Assembly (NCBI RefSeq): GCF_016584105.1 | Contig: NZ_NRSM01000001.1 | Span: 231,943 to 295,942 of the forward strand | Reading direction: 5' to 3' | Length of the DNA stretch: 64,000 nucleotides | DNA from: Ectothiorhodospira shaposhnikovii | GTDB lineage: Bacteria > Pseudomonadota > Gammaproteobacteria > Ectothiorhodospirales > Ectothiorhodospiraceae | In this document: positions 9,401 to 17,291 of the stretch, one piece after another | How positions within the stretch are numbered: the first letter of the stretch is position 1 | Layout: every line of letters starts with the position of its first letter | The notes under the pieces: model-generated | Told to the model about the DNA's origin: nothing | Database searches by the model: none | What the model saw: the letters and a program-made list of their open reading frames with translations, nothing else | Program-made: the position numbers and the translations under genes

Positions 9401-10813
9401 GCGGCCACCTACGCCATGTATGCCACCCCCTTCGTCAGCGGTGGCGGCGTGCTGTCGGTGGCCTACGGCATCACCAGCGGCGGCATCGCCGGTTATGCGG
9501 AACGGGGTGATGTTCACGGCGCCATCCGGGGCGCGGCGCTCACCTCCCTGCGTTACTGGTCGCCCAAGGCGGACTATGCCCTGACCGCCTATGAAGGCTA
9601 CCAGGCCGGTGGCGTCGAGGGCGCCGCCCGGCGCGTGGCTTCTACCTATGTGCAACGCAAGGTGGTCCAGACCGCCACCCAGGCCGCCCTGAACGTACAG
9701 GGGCAGATCCAGGCTTCCCATCGGCAGGCCCGCCGGGAGGCCTGGCGCGAGGCCCAGCGCAAGGTGAATTTCCGCGAGGAGCGGGCCGCGGGCCGCGCCC
9801 TGGCGGAGCAGCACCAGGCCCAGTTCGCGCAAGTCCGTCGCCTTGAACGGAGCATGCGGCAGCAGGGCTATATCGAAGTGGATGGCGTGCGCTACGGCAG
9901 TGACCTGATGTGGAGGACCCGCACCTGGACCGACGCCAACCGGGCGCTGATGGACACCACCGCCGCCATCAAGCACTCCCCCCATGCCAAGTTCTGGATG
10001 AAGCGGGGCGCCGATCCGCTGGCCCAAAGGGACTACAACTTCACCGACCGGTTGCACACCCGCCAGGTGGTCAGGGATCTGCGTACCGATCTGCAGGCCC
10101 AGGGGATTGCCCCCGATGCCCTGCAGTTTCGTCCCATCCGCAACGCGGGCAACCACTCGCCGGGCATGGACCTGGACCTGGCGATGCGTTTCACGGGCGA
10201 TGCCAGCCATCTGCGGCGGGTCGATCCCGCCACCGGGCAGGCGCGGCAACTGAGCCTGGCCGAGGCCAACGCCTTCGTGCAGGGCCGTTTCAATCGGGTC
10301 TACGCCCGCAATGCCGGGGGCCGAACCGCGCAGGGGTCCTGGCAGATGGTCACCAGCAGTGCCCATGCCGAGGCCTACCAGGACACGGCATGGCTGCATG
10401 TGCGTGACATCGTGCGTTCCGGGGTGGACCCGAACTCGGTCATCAACCCACGGCATGCGGCCCAGGCAGGCGGCGTGACCGTGCACAAGGCACACGAGAT
10501 GCGCCGTTTCACCGGCATGGGGACGGACAACCAGAACTTCGAGATCTACCGCGGCACCGCCAAGGATATCGATTCCAAGGTGATCCCGTTGCTGCAGTCA
10601 CGGGCGAGGCAAGCGCCCGATGCGGGGCAACGGCGGGCCGCCCAGGAGTCGCTGGATTTTTACCGGGGTTTGTCTCGGGCGATGAACCGGGCGGTGATGG
10701 ATCCCATCGCCGCCGACAAGGAGGTACGACAGATGACCGGCATGGATACCCTGGGCGCGGTGGAACTGGTGGGTGGGGCCATACAGGCCCTGGGGCAGGG
10801 GCGTTCCTTCTAA
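6413..10813 (+). CDS. very large exported protein, possibly toxin-like (unknown function)
   Basis: Third gene of the operon; 1466 residues from ATG at 6413 (TTG at 6407 overlaps the preceding stop). A signal or anchor segment lies at about residues 24-45 (MSWLIAGLIGTCALSLILF). The protein then has a long helical region, a proline-rich linker ([12 protein letters not shown], about 230-242) and a central domain with a Cys-rich start (CEFAGGC). A long charged, probably coiled-coil stretch follows at about 820-985. A glycine/alanine-rich hydrophobic block (SGGGVLSVAYGITSGGIAGY) lies at about 1000-1080. The C-terminal region of about 350 residues contains GNHSPGMDLDLA (about 1247-1258). Glycine-rich hydrophobic segments before a variable C-terminus are common in polymorphic toxins, but no toxin family is recognised and no immunity gene follows. 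Confidence 0.6.
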   Translation: MDMTALSRPGARSRHSLLPMCPGMSWLIAGLIGTCALSLILFCGKPARADTPSLDPELQALAAQGKLTVRALRAWGLLPDAHQGLVMALHGRSLDLLAADQAQVDRWVEDADSGRLSLSADQLGHLRDLQALMGRITTLSMEASGADSALAGALDIEQTWTLEDWESLEKAPALMPGGAFGAVLFAQDPMEAAMMARLERPEGFDPPLRLDARATRELLFPPEKDIPDVAAAPPPPPTPPALPAGLIRADLAQGVNTLGDTYWAGQVIFAMQGMRMLYGVLSEADEAAFSRLWAPLFEHPSEAVLAWLQALNPLLMEFLAAQQEMAALLEVLDEADFAVELAMAYGEDEDIATAMNRVGLLNARIGDVKRHMEQLVAAIDALGDPPDVRLEQARARARTRQAVELVKSLAPPAEIHHVPRPGWSAETACEFAGGCPRHEDFGELSKVFHYAFEYRLLRWDGSISRDQITAPLMLAFVIHDPVPAEAIVQGRWAGWQWIDEWMIPHFMSPDAGDWVRTNRMQGRYDDAMTGLTQTTVDGRPALRWPYPWLYGIELVNYLIQPGGDEDPRILVIQVPNWAVIGNAGGLRDHIQRHQGFELEAMVGHLRLGPAGDREDTEPGFPDIALEYTEYRRQTLEWLAERVEAQRGLVEGARGHDARRITQSLLHELQDLMEILRDGRYRWTPAPLYESWAGHGYGSHGEYALRDARLEQAPASWLPTARVVLEPGAPLDLLPQPIEEVGELAPCVDCRVLMPEVIPGFPLNNENEYLTVRELVAAGRLRLLPTDHGLPVGNLFGVGDLDVARIDIPVAPEGSSAPAEEDPLQARVRFHENNIGWLQGDIQRLEQAMRGSGNEDERRFLAHQLTIKRADLQGERDAITTVQTGNFVRTPTAWDQLVKEQMLAQGREMAARVERSRRNLDRIEHMVDTLPPEERRDLRDWVDRQLRDAGMDLERQVQVGHVVARNLQARAEQQRAAAQEDEAWAQLAVDILENYQQAATYAMYATPFVSGGGVLSVAYGITSGGIAGYAERGDVHGAIRGAALTSLRYWSPKADYALTAYEGYQAGGVEGAARRVASTYVQRKVVQTATQAALNVQGQIQASHRQARREAWREAQRKVNFREERAAGRALAEQHQAQFAQVRRLERSMRQQGYIEVDGVRYGSDLMWRTRTWTDANRALMDTTAAIKHSPHAKFWMKRGADPLAQRDYNFTDRLHTRQVVRDLRTDLQAQGIAPDALQFRPIRNAGNHSPGMDLDLAMRFTGDASHLRRVDPATGQARQLSLAEANAFVQGRFNRVYARNAGGRTAQGSWQMVTSSAHAEAYQDTAWLHVRDIVRSGVDPNSVINPRHAAQAGGVTVHKAHEMRRFTGMGTDNQNFEIYRGTAKDIDSKVIPLLQSRARQAPDAGQRRAAQESLDFYRGLSRAMNRAVMDPIAADKEVRQMTGMDTLGAVELVGGAIQALGQGRSF

Positions 10814-10887
10814 GCGGCGCTGACGCGGGTCGGTCAGGTGATCCGGCCCGCGTCAGCGGATGTCCAGCTGCTGTTCAGGCGCCGCTT
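10812..10887 (+). terminator. nested hairpin after the giant-protein gene
   Basis: A perfect 12-bp stem (CGCTGACGCGGG at 10818-10829 with its complement at 10847-10858) sits directly after the stop codon. An outer 9-bp arm (AAGCGGCGC at 10812, complement at 10879-10887) could enclose it. It lies between two convergent genes and could end transcription from either side, although no strong T-run follows the inner stem. Confidence 0.6.
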
Positions 10888-10933
10888 AAATCCTTTTCGT
10901 GCCTGAGTTCATCAGCTCACCATTTTGTGCAAG

Positions 10934-11734
10934 TCAGAATGGCTCCGGCACGCGTCCCGATTGGTCGGAGATGATGATTTCCACCCGGCGGTTCTTCTGG
11001 CGTCCCAAGGATGTTGTATTACTGGCAATGGGATAATCGTAGCCAAGTCCCCTGACGTTAATGCGCTGAGCGGCAACGCCCCTGAGTACCAGCGCATCCC
11101 TGACCGATTCGGCTCGCTGCAGGGAAAGACGCCGATTGAAGGCCGTATCGCCCGTATTGTCCGTATGCCCCTCGATGAGGGCAGTATGGCCGGGGTGGGC
11201 CGCCAGGAATTCGGACACTCGGGTGAGCGTGCGCGCGGCACCGGGCTTGAGTTCAGCCTTGCCTGAGTCGAACAGCACATCACCCAGGGTGAGGACCATG
11301 CCCCGTGCAGTCTGTTGCATCTCTGCCGGCGGTGTCCGGTCCGCCGGCTGGCTCCGGGTGATCTGCTGTCTGCCTGTCGTTTCGTTCGTCGCTACAAGTC
11401 TTGATTCCAGTTCCCTGGCTCGGGCGAGGGCAGTTTCGGCTTCGCGGCTGCGGGCCTCGGCATGCTCCCTTGCCATGCCCGCCATGGCCCTGGCCCGTGC
11501 CATGGCTATCTCGGCCTCTCGTGCGCGGGCTTCGGCGTGCTCCCGGGCAAGTTCCGCATCCCTCAATTCTTCCAGGCTGTTGCGGTCATCGCGGGCTGTC
11601 ATGCCGAGCCCCTGCTGGGATCTGTTCTCGGCCTGGTTGGGCGGCGGCAGAGTGGTGCAGCCTGTCAGCGTGGTCAGGATGGCCAGGCCCATTATGGCCA
11701 GACCGGTTTTGCGGATGTGGTGTTGAGCTTGCAT
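10934..11734 (-). CDS. OmpA-family lipoprotein with tandem Ala/Arg/Glu helical repeat
   Basis: An outer-membrane lipoprotein of 266 residues from ATG at 11734 (an upstream ATG at 11764 is possible). A lipobox LTGC follows the hydrophobic core GLAIMGLAILTTL. A long helical stalk carries two near-identical units of about 25 residues, each containing AREHAEAR-x-REAE, so an internal duplication is visible. The C-terminal OmpA/MotB domain (about 150-260) has VLFDSGKAELKPGA and LIEGHTDNTGD. It also has the peptidoglycan-contact LSLQRAESVRDAL and RQKNRRVEI. It should tether the outer membrane to peptidoglycan. It resembles DUF4398/OmpA proteins. It is convergent with the giant-protein operon. Confidence 0.85.
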   Translation of the reverse strand: MQAQHHIRKTGLAIMGLAILTTLTGCTTLPPPNQAENRSQQGLGMTARDDRNSLEELRDAELAREHAEARAREAEIAMARARAMAGMAREHAEARSREAETALARARELESRLVATNETTGRQQITRSQPADRTPPAEMQQTARGMVLTLGDVLFDSGKAELKPGAARTLTRVSEFLAAHPGHTALIEGHTDNTGDTAFNRRLSLQRAESVRDALVLRGVAAQRINVRGLGYDYPIASNTTSLGRQKNRRVEIIISDQSGRVPEPF

Positions 11735-11764
11735 GGAATGGTTTCTCGGAGCTTTATGCGTCAT

Positions 11765-12072
11765 TGACGGTCAGTGTTCGGTTCCCGGCTTCCACGGCAG
11801 GGTGTCAGTGGTTTTCCACGTCGCCACAGATTACCCACGTTGCGCGAAGCATCGACAGGTCTGCAGTGGTTAGCTTAGCACCCACTCTCATCAGGGTGAA
11901 ACGGCCTTATGTTCAGTGCGCGGATTATGCAGACTCATGGGCCGTTCCGGACTACATCCCGGTAGGGCGCGGACCAGGCTTGTATTGGTGGGGGTCATCA
12001 AAGGCAGAACCCTCTCCTGGGTCGACGTCTGATTCTCCGTGGGCAGACTGATGTCCGGGGCCAAGTCAGAAC
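11765..12072. other. intergenic stretch without recognised feature
   Basis: About 300 bases lie between the OmpA-lipoprotein start and the end of the next gene. Both neighbours are on the minus strand, so part of this must hold the lipoprotein promoter. I see no convincing ORF, RNA gene or strong hairpin here. Confidence 0.5.
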
Positions 12073-12612
12073 TCAGTCCATATCGTCCTCTTCCATGTCA
12101 AACAGCGCGTTGAGCTGATCCATGTAGGGCAGGATGGCGCGGACCTGGGCGGCGGGCACTGCGGCAAAGCGTGCCCGGGTGTCCTGGATGGTCTGGAAGA
12201 AGGGCATGGCCATGAGCATCTCGCGTTCTTCCGCGGGCATGTCCTGCAGGGCTGTCTGGAACTCGTCAAGACCGGTCATGCCCGTATGGGCGATGTAGGC
12301 CCGCAGGATGTAGGCCGATTTTTCCGCAAATGCCGCCACCGAGCCATAGCCGTTGTCGCGGATGATGCGCTCTGCCTCCCGGTTGTCGGCGAGGGCTTCC
12401 ATGAACTGGTCTTTCAAGGTGTCGATCTCCAGGAAATTCAGATCGTCATCGTCGTCATCGTCGTCATCAAATTCATGATCTTCGACGTGGGGTTTAAGCT
12501 GTTCGAAGGTATTGATGAAGCGCTCCATGTCCGATGATGTGATGTTCATCGCCAGGGCCTGGCCAGCAAGAAGGAACAATACACTGACAATGACTGCAAT
12601 CCGCTTGAGCAT
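12073..12612 (-). CDS. secreted acidic protein of unknown function
   Basis: A 179-residue protein starting at 12612 behind an AAGGAAA ribosome site. The signal peptide (IAVIVSVLFLLAGQALA) should be cleaved near residue 21. The mature protein is helical, and a run of nine aspartates (about residues 49-57) stands in its N-terminal third. The C-terminus is again acidic (MEEDDMD). Such a run could bind divalent cations or serve as a flexible linker; neither is shown. I recognise no domain. The gene is isolated, 150 bp from the MFS gene, with a dRS3-like repeat between. Confidence 0.6.
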   Translation of the reverse strand: MLKRIAVIVSVLFLLAGQALAMNITSSDMERFINTFEQLKPHVEDHEFDDDDDDDDDLNFLEIDTLKDQFMEALADNREAERIIRDNGYGSVAAFAEKSAYILRAYIAHTGMTGLDEFQTALQDMPAEEREMLMAMPFFQTIQDTRARFAAVPAAQVRAILPYMDQLNALFDMEEDDMD

Positions 12613-12682
12613 GCTGATTTCCTTTGGTTGGGGTGTGGTGGTGTATTGCCGAAAATAGCTTTTCCAGATGTTTTATCACGTT

Positions 12683-12703
12683 ATTCCCGCGCAAGCGGGA
12701 AAT
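12683..12703. repeat. degenerate dRS3-like palindrome
   Basis: ATTCCC-GCGCAAGC-GGGAAA followed by T, one base off the perfect palindrome seen at 10-29. It lies between the acidic secreted-protein gene and the MFS gene. Confidence 0.7.
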
Positions 12704-12763
12704 CAGTCACGGAGGGTAACCCGTTCAGTATTTCCATGGGCACTGGTAATGTCGACCTCCGGA

Positions 12764-14080
12764 TCAGGCACGTGGCGCGGCCACGGTCATGTTCCGGCAA
12801 CCGGTTTCCACCAGCCGCCAGGAAGCGATGACGGCCAGGGCGGCAAAGCCGGTCAGCAGCCACAGCCCGCGCTGGTAATCGACGGCCGTGTACACGGGTA
12901 CGCCGCCGCTCATGAGGCCTTCCCAGCCCAGGTCCATGGCCCAGCCGAACAGGGGCTGGAACAGGGCGGCCCCCAGGAACAGGCCGGTATTGACCAGGGC
13001 GATGGCCATGCCCGAGAGGGCAGGGGCCACCACTTCCTTGGCATGGGCGTAGGCCACCACGAAACAGCCGGCACTCAGACCCATGAGGGTGAACAGGGTC
13101 AGTCCGGAGGCTCCCGGACCCCAGGGCAGGAACAGCAGCCCCAGGCAGACGCTCAGGTAGACCAGGGCGCCGGCCTGCAGCACGGGACGGCGCCGCCCCA
13201 GACGGTCGGAAAAGCTGCCCGCCAGCAGGCAGCCAACGGCAAAGGCCACCGTGGCCACGGTGGTGTAGACCGAGGCATCTCCCCGGCTCAGCCCGTGCAC
13301 GTCCCGCAACAGGGGGATGGCCCAGAGTCCCAGCATGCCGAACAGGCTGCCGGTGATGCCGAAGTCATAGACAAACCCCGGCCACAGCCGGCGGTTGGCC
13401 AGCACGGCCCGCAGGTCCTTGATCCAGTGCTGTTTTCTGGGGGCATGGGGCGGCAAGCCTTCCATCTCCCGCACCGAGGGAAAGCCCAGCTGTTCGGGAC
13501 GATCCCTGACCAGCCACCAGGAGAGCAGGGCGAGGACAATGGCGACGATCCCCAGAGCCACGAACAGGCTGCGCCATTCCACGTAGAGCAGCATCAGGGC
13601 CAGGGGGCCGGTGGCGGCAATGGCGCCCAGATTGCCCAGCAGCAGGGTGAGGCCGCTGATGCTGCCGTACTTGCGCTCGCTGAACCAGACGGTGTTGCTC
13701 TTCATGAGACCGACGAAGACCACCGAGACCCCCAGGCCCACCAGGAAACGGCCCACGCTGGCGGTGGCCAGGGTATCCGCCAGCCCGAAGACGATGGAAC
13801 CGCTGCCTGCCACCAGATTGCCCAGGGTGACGGCATAGCGGGATCCCAGGGTGTCTGCCAGCACCCCGGCGGGGATCTGCATGGCGGTATAGATGTAGAA
13901 ATACATGGCCGACAGCGAGCCCAGGGCCGCCGCCGTCACACCGAACGCGGCACTCAGCTCGCCGGAGACCATCGCCGGCGCAAAGCGGTGGAAGAACACC
14001 AGCATGTAAGCGGCGATGAGGACGCTGTAGATGGTCCAGCGGATCCGTTCGAAACGGGCCGGATCGTAATGGGGGGGCAT
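12764..14080 (-). CDS. MFS transporter
   Basis: A major facilitator superfamily carrier with about 12 membrane segments. I choose ATG at 14080 (438 residues) because AGGAAG stands eight bases upstream; starts at 14107 and 14143 lack this. Membrane segments are dense, for example WTIYSVLIAAYMLVFFH and SAMYFYIYTAMQIPAGVL, followed by the MFS loop motif DTLGSRYAV. A second-half counterpart, SFSDRLGRRRPVL, is also present. The central cytoplasmic loop (RDRPEQLGFPS) is typical of the anion/nitrate-type or ACS-like MFS permeases. The substrate cannot be read from the sequence. Confidence 0.85.
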   Translation of the reverse strand: MPPHYDPARFERIRWTIYSVLIAAYMLVFFHRFAPAMVSGELSAAFGVTAAALGSLSAMYFYIYTAMQIPAGVLADTLGSRYAVTLGNLVAGSGSIVFGLADTLATASVGRFLVGLGVSVVFVGLMKSNTVWFSERKYGSISGLTLLLGNLGAIAATGPLALMLLYVEWRSLFVALGIVAIVLALLSWWLVRDRPEQLGFPSVREMEGLPPHAPRKQHWIKDLRAVLANRRLWPGFVYDFGITGSLFGMLGLWAIPLLRDVHGLSRGDASVYTTVATVAFAVGCLLAGSFSDRLGRRRPVLQAGALVYLSVCLGLLFLPWGPGASGLTLFTLMGLSAGCFVVAYAHAKEVVAPALSGMAIALVNTGLFLGAALFQPLFGWAMDLGWEGLMSGGVPVYTAVDYQRGLWLLTGFAALAVIASWRLVETGCRNMTVAAPRA

Positions 14081-14147
14081 GCTGGCGCTTCCTGTAGACT
14101 TGGGCATTAAGGTATGCACGATTGCCACCGGATGTTCAACCACGCCG

Positions 14148-14508
14148 GTTCCCTCCCCGCAGTTTCGATGATGGCGATGTCCCGCCCCCCCCAGGCCGGG
14201 TTCTGGGCCGGGAGATACTGGTCAAACCGCTGGTTGCTGGGCGCGGTATGTCCCCCTTCTCGGGAGTAGAGGCCGTAGAGGTAGAGCAAGCCATCTGGCC
14301 TCGATGCTTTTCAGGAGATGCGGTTCAACATCAGTGGGCTACCAAGTGATCCCGGAGAATTCGCGGGCAAGGCCACTTACATGCTGACCGGTCCCGCTAC
14401 CGACTTCCAGGACGTGACCTTCCAGGTCCCGGAAGGCGTCCCGCAGTACCGCTAGAATGGGCGTGATGTTTTCGTGGTAGGAGGTAGAAACCAGGCGGGT
14501 GTCGGGGA
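14148..14508 (-). pseudogene. decayed partial copy of the DUF938 methyltransferase gene
   Basis: This stretch is colinear with the intact gene at 22908-23555 and in the same orientation. The match runs from near the C-terminal coding end (CCCCGCAGTTTCGATG shared) through the SNQRFDQYL region. It then jumps over about 195 bp and continues from the part coding around HLKSIEAW to the first codons (shared GGCGGGTGTCGGGG). Start codon, C-terminal end and the internal block are missing and point changes break the frame. It marks the left edge of the AT-rich island. Confidence 0.85.
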
Positions 14509-14702
14509 ATAGTTATCAGCAGTTTTGTACCCAGTCCTTATCGTTTAAAGCACCATATGGCGGATTTGTGCCGCCTGGCACGCCAACGCTTAAAAAGTGG
14601 GGCTCCGTTACCTTTCTTCAACTTGTCCGGAACAGCAATCAGCTTGCCAAAGCTTATGCCCGTCAGCTTGTCGGGCTTTCTGTTCTTATGATGATGGAGT
14701 AG
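14509..14702. other. left junction of the AT-rich island, no clear gene
   Basis: Base composition drops visibly right after the pseudogene. A 67-codon ORF covers part of the stretch, but it begins inside the duplicated pseudogene sequence and has no recognisable product, so I do not call it. The segment may be the tail of a gene lost when the island formed. Confidence 0.4.
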
Positions 14703-14748
14703 CCCGGCAATCAAAGTGCGCGGTGTGTAGTGCTATTTGATTGCCGGG
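14703..14748 (-). terminator. hairpin ending the island operon
   Basis: A perfect 13-bp inverted repeat (CCCGGCAATCAAA at 14703-14715, complement at 14736-14748) with a 20-base loop lies 13 bp beyond the porin stop codon. The same CCGGCAATCA core forms the arms of the inverted repeat at 20141-20244 inside the same operon. Confidence 0.75.
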
Positions 14749-14761
14749 TTAAAATTATCAC

Positions 14762-15910
14762 CTAGAAGTTATAGCGCGCCCCTATTGTATAAACGGGGTC
14801 AAAGCTCAGGTCATTTAGAGCAGCGTAGCGTGCATCGTTACTGGAAGCGGTATCTTTAAAGTAGACTTCGGCAAAGGTAAATAAAGGCCACTGAGCAACC
14901 CGGTAGGTTGCGCCGAGCACATAGTGATTTTGATCTTCAAGTGCGTGGTTGAGCATTCCTGCGCGGAAGATATTCGCAAAAACTTCTCCTGAACCATAAC
15001 TCCAGGTTGCTCCTAAGCCCCACAGCTCTTCTATTGTGGAAAAATTTGTGACGAAAAGTTCTGATGGTAAAGGATCACCCAGTTTTTGATAGGTCATTCT
15101 TCCACTGATGCTTGGTGTAAAATCATACTTCACGGCTAGCCCGTAAAGATTCTTTCCTCCAGGATAGGCTCCTCGGCCATCGTGGCTCATGCTTTGATGC
15201 TTATCTGCATGGCGTGATTGGTTCCAGGCTGCTGCCAGATATAAAGAACCTGAAGTATAAGATGCGCCTGCATGCCAAGATAGGCCTGAAGAGTAATCTG
15301 TATGCTCAGCATCAATGGAGCCATTGCCACTTAAATGCTTTACAGCGCCATAAAGCTTTAAACCATGAAGGTTAGGCGATGTATATTGCAGAGAGTCGCC
15401 ATTGGATGCAATAACTCCTGTATCCAATGCTGTGTGTGCCACCCAGTCTTGTGATAATTCGAAAACTGAGCTGACTAGTTCATAAAGTACACTATTAAAA
15501 TTTCCGATCTGGATGCTGCCCAGCTCTGAGTGTTTTAAACCAATATAGGTGTTGCGTACTTGATTGAATCCGTCGCTATGACGTGCATCGGTCCGGCCGC
15601 GCAACTCAAGACGCAGAAACGCATTGAGGTTTTCGTTCAGGCTATGATCAACACGAAGGCCAAGGCGTGAACCAAGATCAACAAACTCGGAGCCTGTTGT
15701 TTTGCTTGTTTTTTCATAATTAATCTCTCCCGATGAAAAATCAAAGTTATAATTATCCTGGCCGCCGGAACGTAATCCGTACCAGATTCTCCCCCATAAA
15801 TCAATGCGTGTGGCTTCATCTTTATATACTGTGGCGGCGTTGGTATCGACTGATAGAAGGCAACCAATAATAACCAGTGCAGATAGCTTTATTGATGGGT
15901 TTTTTTTCAT
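14762..15910 (-). CDS. outer-membrane porin (Gram-negative general porin type)
   Basis: A 382-residue porin with a signal peptide (LSALVIIGCLLSVDTNA, cleavage near residue 25), alternating beta-strand pattern and a C-terminal aromatic residue (GARYNF) as required for BAM-dependent insertion. LGSRLGLRVDHSLNENLNA and the strand LGSIQIGNF are typical of gammaproteobacterial trimeric porins. It is last in the island operon, 46 bp after the EamA gene. Its presence instead of a TonB receptor suggests a small solute that crosses the outer membrane by diffusion, which is inference. Confidence 0.85.
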   Translation of the reverse strand: MKKNPSIKLSALVIIGCLLSVDTNAATVYKDEATRIDLWGRIWYGLRSGGQDNYNFDFSSGEINYEKTSKTTGSEFVDLGSRLGLRVDHSLNENLNAFLRLELRGRTDARHSDGFNQVRNTYIGLKHSELGSIQIGNFNSVLYELVSSVFELSQDWVAHTALDTGVIASNGDSLQYTSPNLHGLKLYGAVKHLSGNGSIDAEHTDYSSGLSWHAGASYTSGSLYLAAAWNQSRHADKHQSMSHDGRGAYPGGKNLYGLAVKYDFTPSISGRMTYQKLGDPLPSELFVTNFSTIEELWGLGATWSYGSGEVFANIFRAGMLNHALEDQNHYVLGATYRVAQWPLFTFAEVYFKDTASSNDARYAALNDLSFDPVYTIGARYNF

Positions 15911-15956
15911 TTTTTACCTGTGGGTTTTTGTTTTTTGACTGGCTGGCGGGTTTTTT

Positions 15957-16826
15957 TCATCTTTCTGATTTTGTTTTAAGAACCCTGAATCCAGAAAAGA
16001 TGATGATAATCACGCCAATCATTGCAATGGGGTCGGGAAGGCCGCCAAAAAAGCTATAATCCAGACCCAGCGCCCAAAGAACGGCGGTGTATTCAAAGAC
16101 GGCTAAAGTTGAAACCGGAGCTCTGGCAATGGCTTCTGTCATCACAACGTGTGCGGTGCCACCAAAAAGACCGGCGCCTATTAACCAGATGAACATCTCC
16201 GTGTTTAGTGGTGCCCAGCCAAAACCGCTGGTCATTAATCCCAGCAGGCTGCATGTAAGAGCAAAATAAAAAGCAATACTTCCGGCATGTTCAGTCTGAG
16301 TGAGCTGTTTAATTTTCACTTTGGTAAAAGCGTTGGTTAGAGCCATTGCCAAACCAGCAAGGCAGCCGAGTAGCGTAGCTTTGGTTAATTCTGGAGATTC
16401 AAACGATGGATATAAAATCACCAGCACACCAAAAAATCCGAAAAAAACCATGCTGACTAGATAGCGGGAAGGTCTCTCTCCCAGAATAATGGCCGCCATG
16501 GGAATTGCCATTAAAGGTGCAAGAAAGCCCAGTGCGGCAGCTAGAGAAAGGGGTAAATAAGCTAAAGAAATGAAAGACAGAAACATGGCCATACAGCCAT
16601 AAAGACTACGTTCCAAATGCCCCTTCCAGTTTTTTGTTTTCAGGGCGATAGGAAAGGCTTTGAGCCACATCAGATACAAAATGATTGGGAGCAGTGCAAT
16701 ACTGCTGCGCCAAAATACGATTTGTCCAACAGGGGCATCGGTTGAGGCTTTTTTTACACAAAGCGCCATGCACGCAAATAAACCAGTTGCTATTAGTCTT
16801 AACCAGATCCCCTTTGAGGTATCCAT
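15957..16826 (-). CDS. EamA-family (DMT superfamily) membrane transporter
   Basis: About 289 residues from ATG at 16826; ATG at 16856 would overlap the pseudoazurin stop. Ten membrane segments arranged as two EamA repeats are visible. The first repeat holds FWRSSIALLPIILYLMWL and ALGFLAPLMAIPMAAIILGE with the family's 'P-x6-GE' end. The second has VFEYTAVLWALGLDYSFFG. EamA proteins usually export small metabolites such as amino acids. In the Pseudomonas pseudopaline cluster an EamA protein exports the metallophore, which makes a chelator-exporter role conceivable here. No chelator synthase gene is present nearby. Confidence 0.85.
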   Translation of the reverse strand: MDTSKGIWLRLIATGLFACMALCVKKASTDAPVGQIVFWRSSIALLPIILYLMWLKAFPIALKTKNWKGHLERSLYGCMAMFLSFISLAYLPLSLAAALGFLAPLMAIPMAAIILGERPSRYLVSMVFFGFFGVLVILYPSFESPELTKATLLGCLAGLAMALTNAFTKVKIKQLTQTEHAGSIAFYFALTCSLLGLMTSGFGWAPLNTEMFIWLIGAGLFGGTAHVVMTEAIARAPVSTLAVFEYTAVLWALGLDYSFFGGLPDPIAMIGVIIIIFSGFRVLKTKSER

Positions 16827-16836
16827 TTTGACAGGT

Positions 16837-17274
16837 TCACTTGGTGTTATAGACATTACGTTTAATGATCTGATTAAAGCGATCGAGTGCCTGTGCAGGT
16901 ATGCCTTCAGGAAGTAGCAATTGATCTTCTGGTGGGTTTCCCACTTTAACCAACATGACCATTCCCATGGTGTAGTGGGGTAGGCACCGAAGGCCATACC
17001 AGCCTTCAACAGTGAGGCGGATTGTGAAATCCTCGTCTATCTTGCTGATAAATGAATCAGCGCCCTCTGGCATGAAACCTCTGATTGTGGCGACATTATG
17101 TCCTCGGTGAACGGGAATAAAGCGGATGCTGTCACCTGGATTGATGGCTAGATAATCAGGTTCAAATGGCATGGGGCCAGTTGCATTTGTATTGAGCATC
17201 TTGACCTCATGCAGTGTCTCAGCAGCCAATAGCGGTGCAAAGATAAAACCAGCAAGCAACAGCAAGACTTTCAT
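16837..17274 (-). CDS. pseudoazurin-like type 1 blue copper protein
   Basis: A periplasmic cupredoxin of 145 residues from ATG at 17274, with signal peptide KVLLLLAGFIFAPLLAAE. All four type 1 copper ligands are visible: the first histidine in VHRGHN, then Cys, His and Met in CLPHYTMGM. The core ATGPMPFEPDYLAINPGD matches pseudoazurins, soluble electron carriers of about 120 mature residues. Pseudoazurins usually serve nitrite or nitrous oxide reductases; none is here. Its place between the ABC ATPase gene (17 bp away) and the EamA gene suggests a redox step, or copper handling, tied to metal import. Confidence 0.9.
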   Translation of the reverse strand: MKVLLLLAGFIFAPLLAAETLHEVKMLNTNATGPMPFEPDYLAINPGDSIRFIPVHRGHNVATIRGFMPEGADSFISKIDEDFTIRLTVEGWYGLRCLPHYTMGMVMLVKVGNPPEDQLLLPEGIPAQALDRFNQIIKRNVYNTK

Positions 17275-17291
17275 GGTGAAGATTCTCAGGG

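Noticed and set aside
12668..14110. 480-codon plus-strand ORF opposite the MFS gene
   Set aside because: Its translation is low-complexity (G, Q, H rich) and mirrors the codon pattern of the real MFS gene. Long antisense frames are expected in GC-rich coding DNA.
14499..14702. 67-codon ORF at the island's left edge
   Set aside because: Starts inside pseudogene sequence, has no convincing ribosome site and no recognisable product.
15957..17009. 350-residue start for the EamA protein
   Set aside because: The extra N-terminal part overlaps the pseudoazurin coding region and has no membrane or family features.
16837..17274. pseudoazurin as a denitrification component
   Set aside because: No nitrite, nitric oxide or nitrous oxide reductase gene is anywhere in the window, and the gene is embedded in the ABC importer operon. 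A role elsewhere in the genome cannot be excluded.
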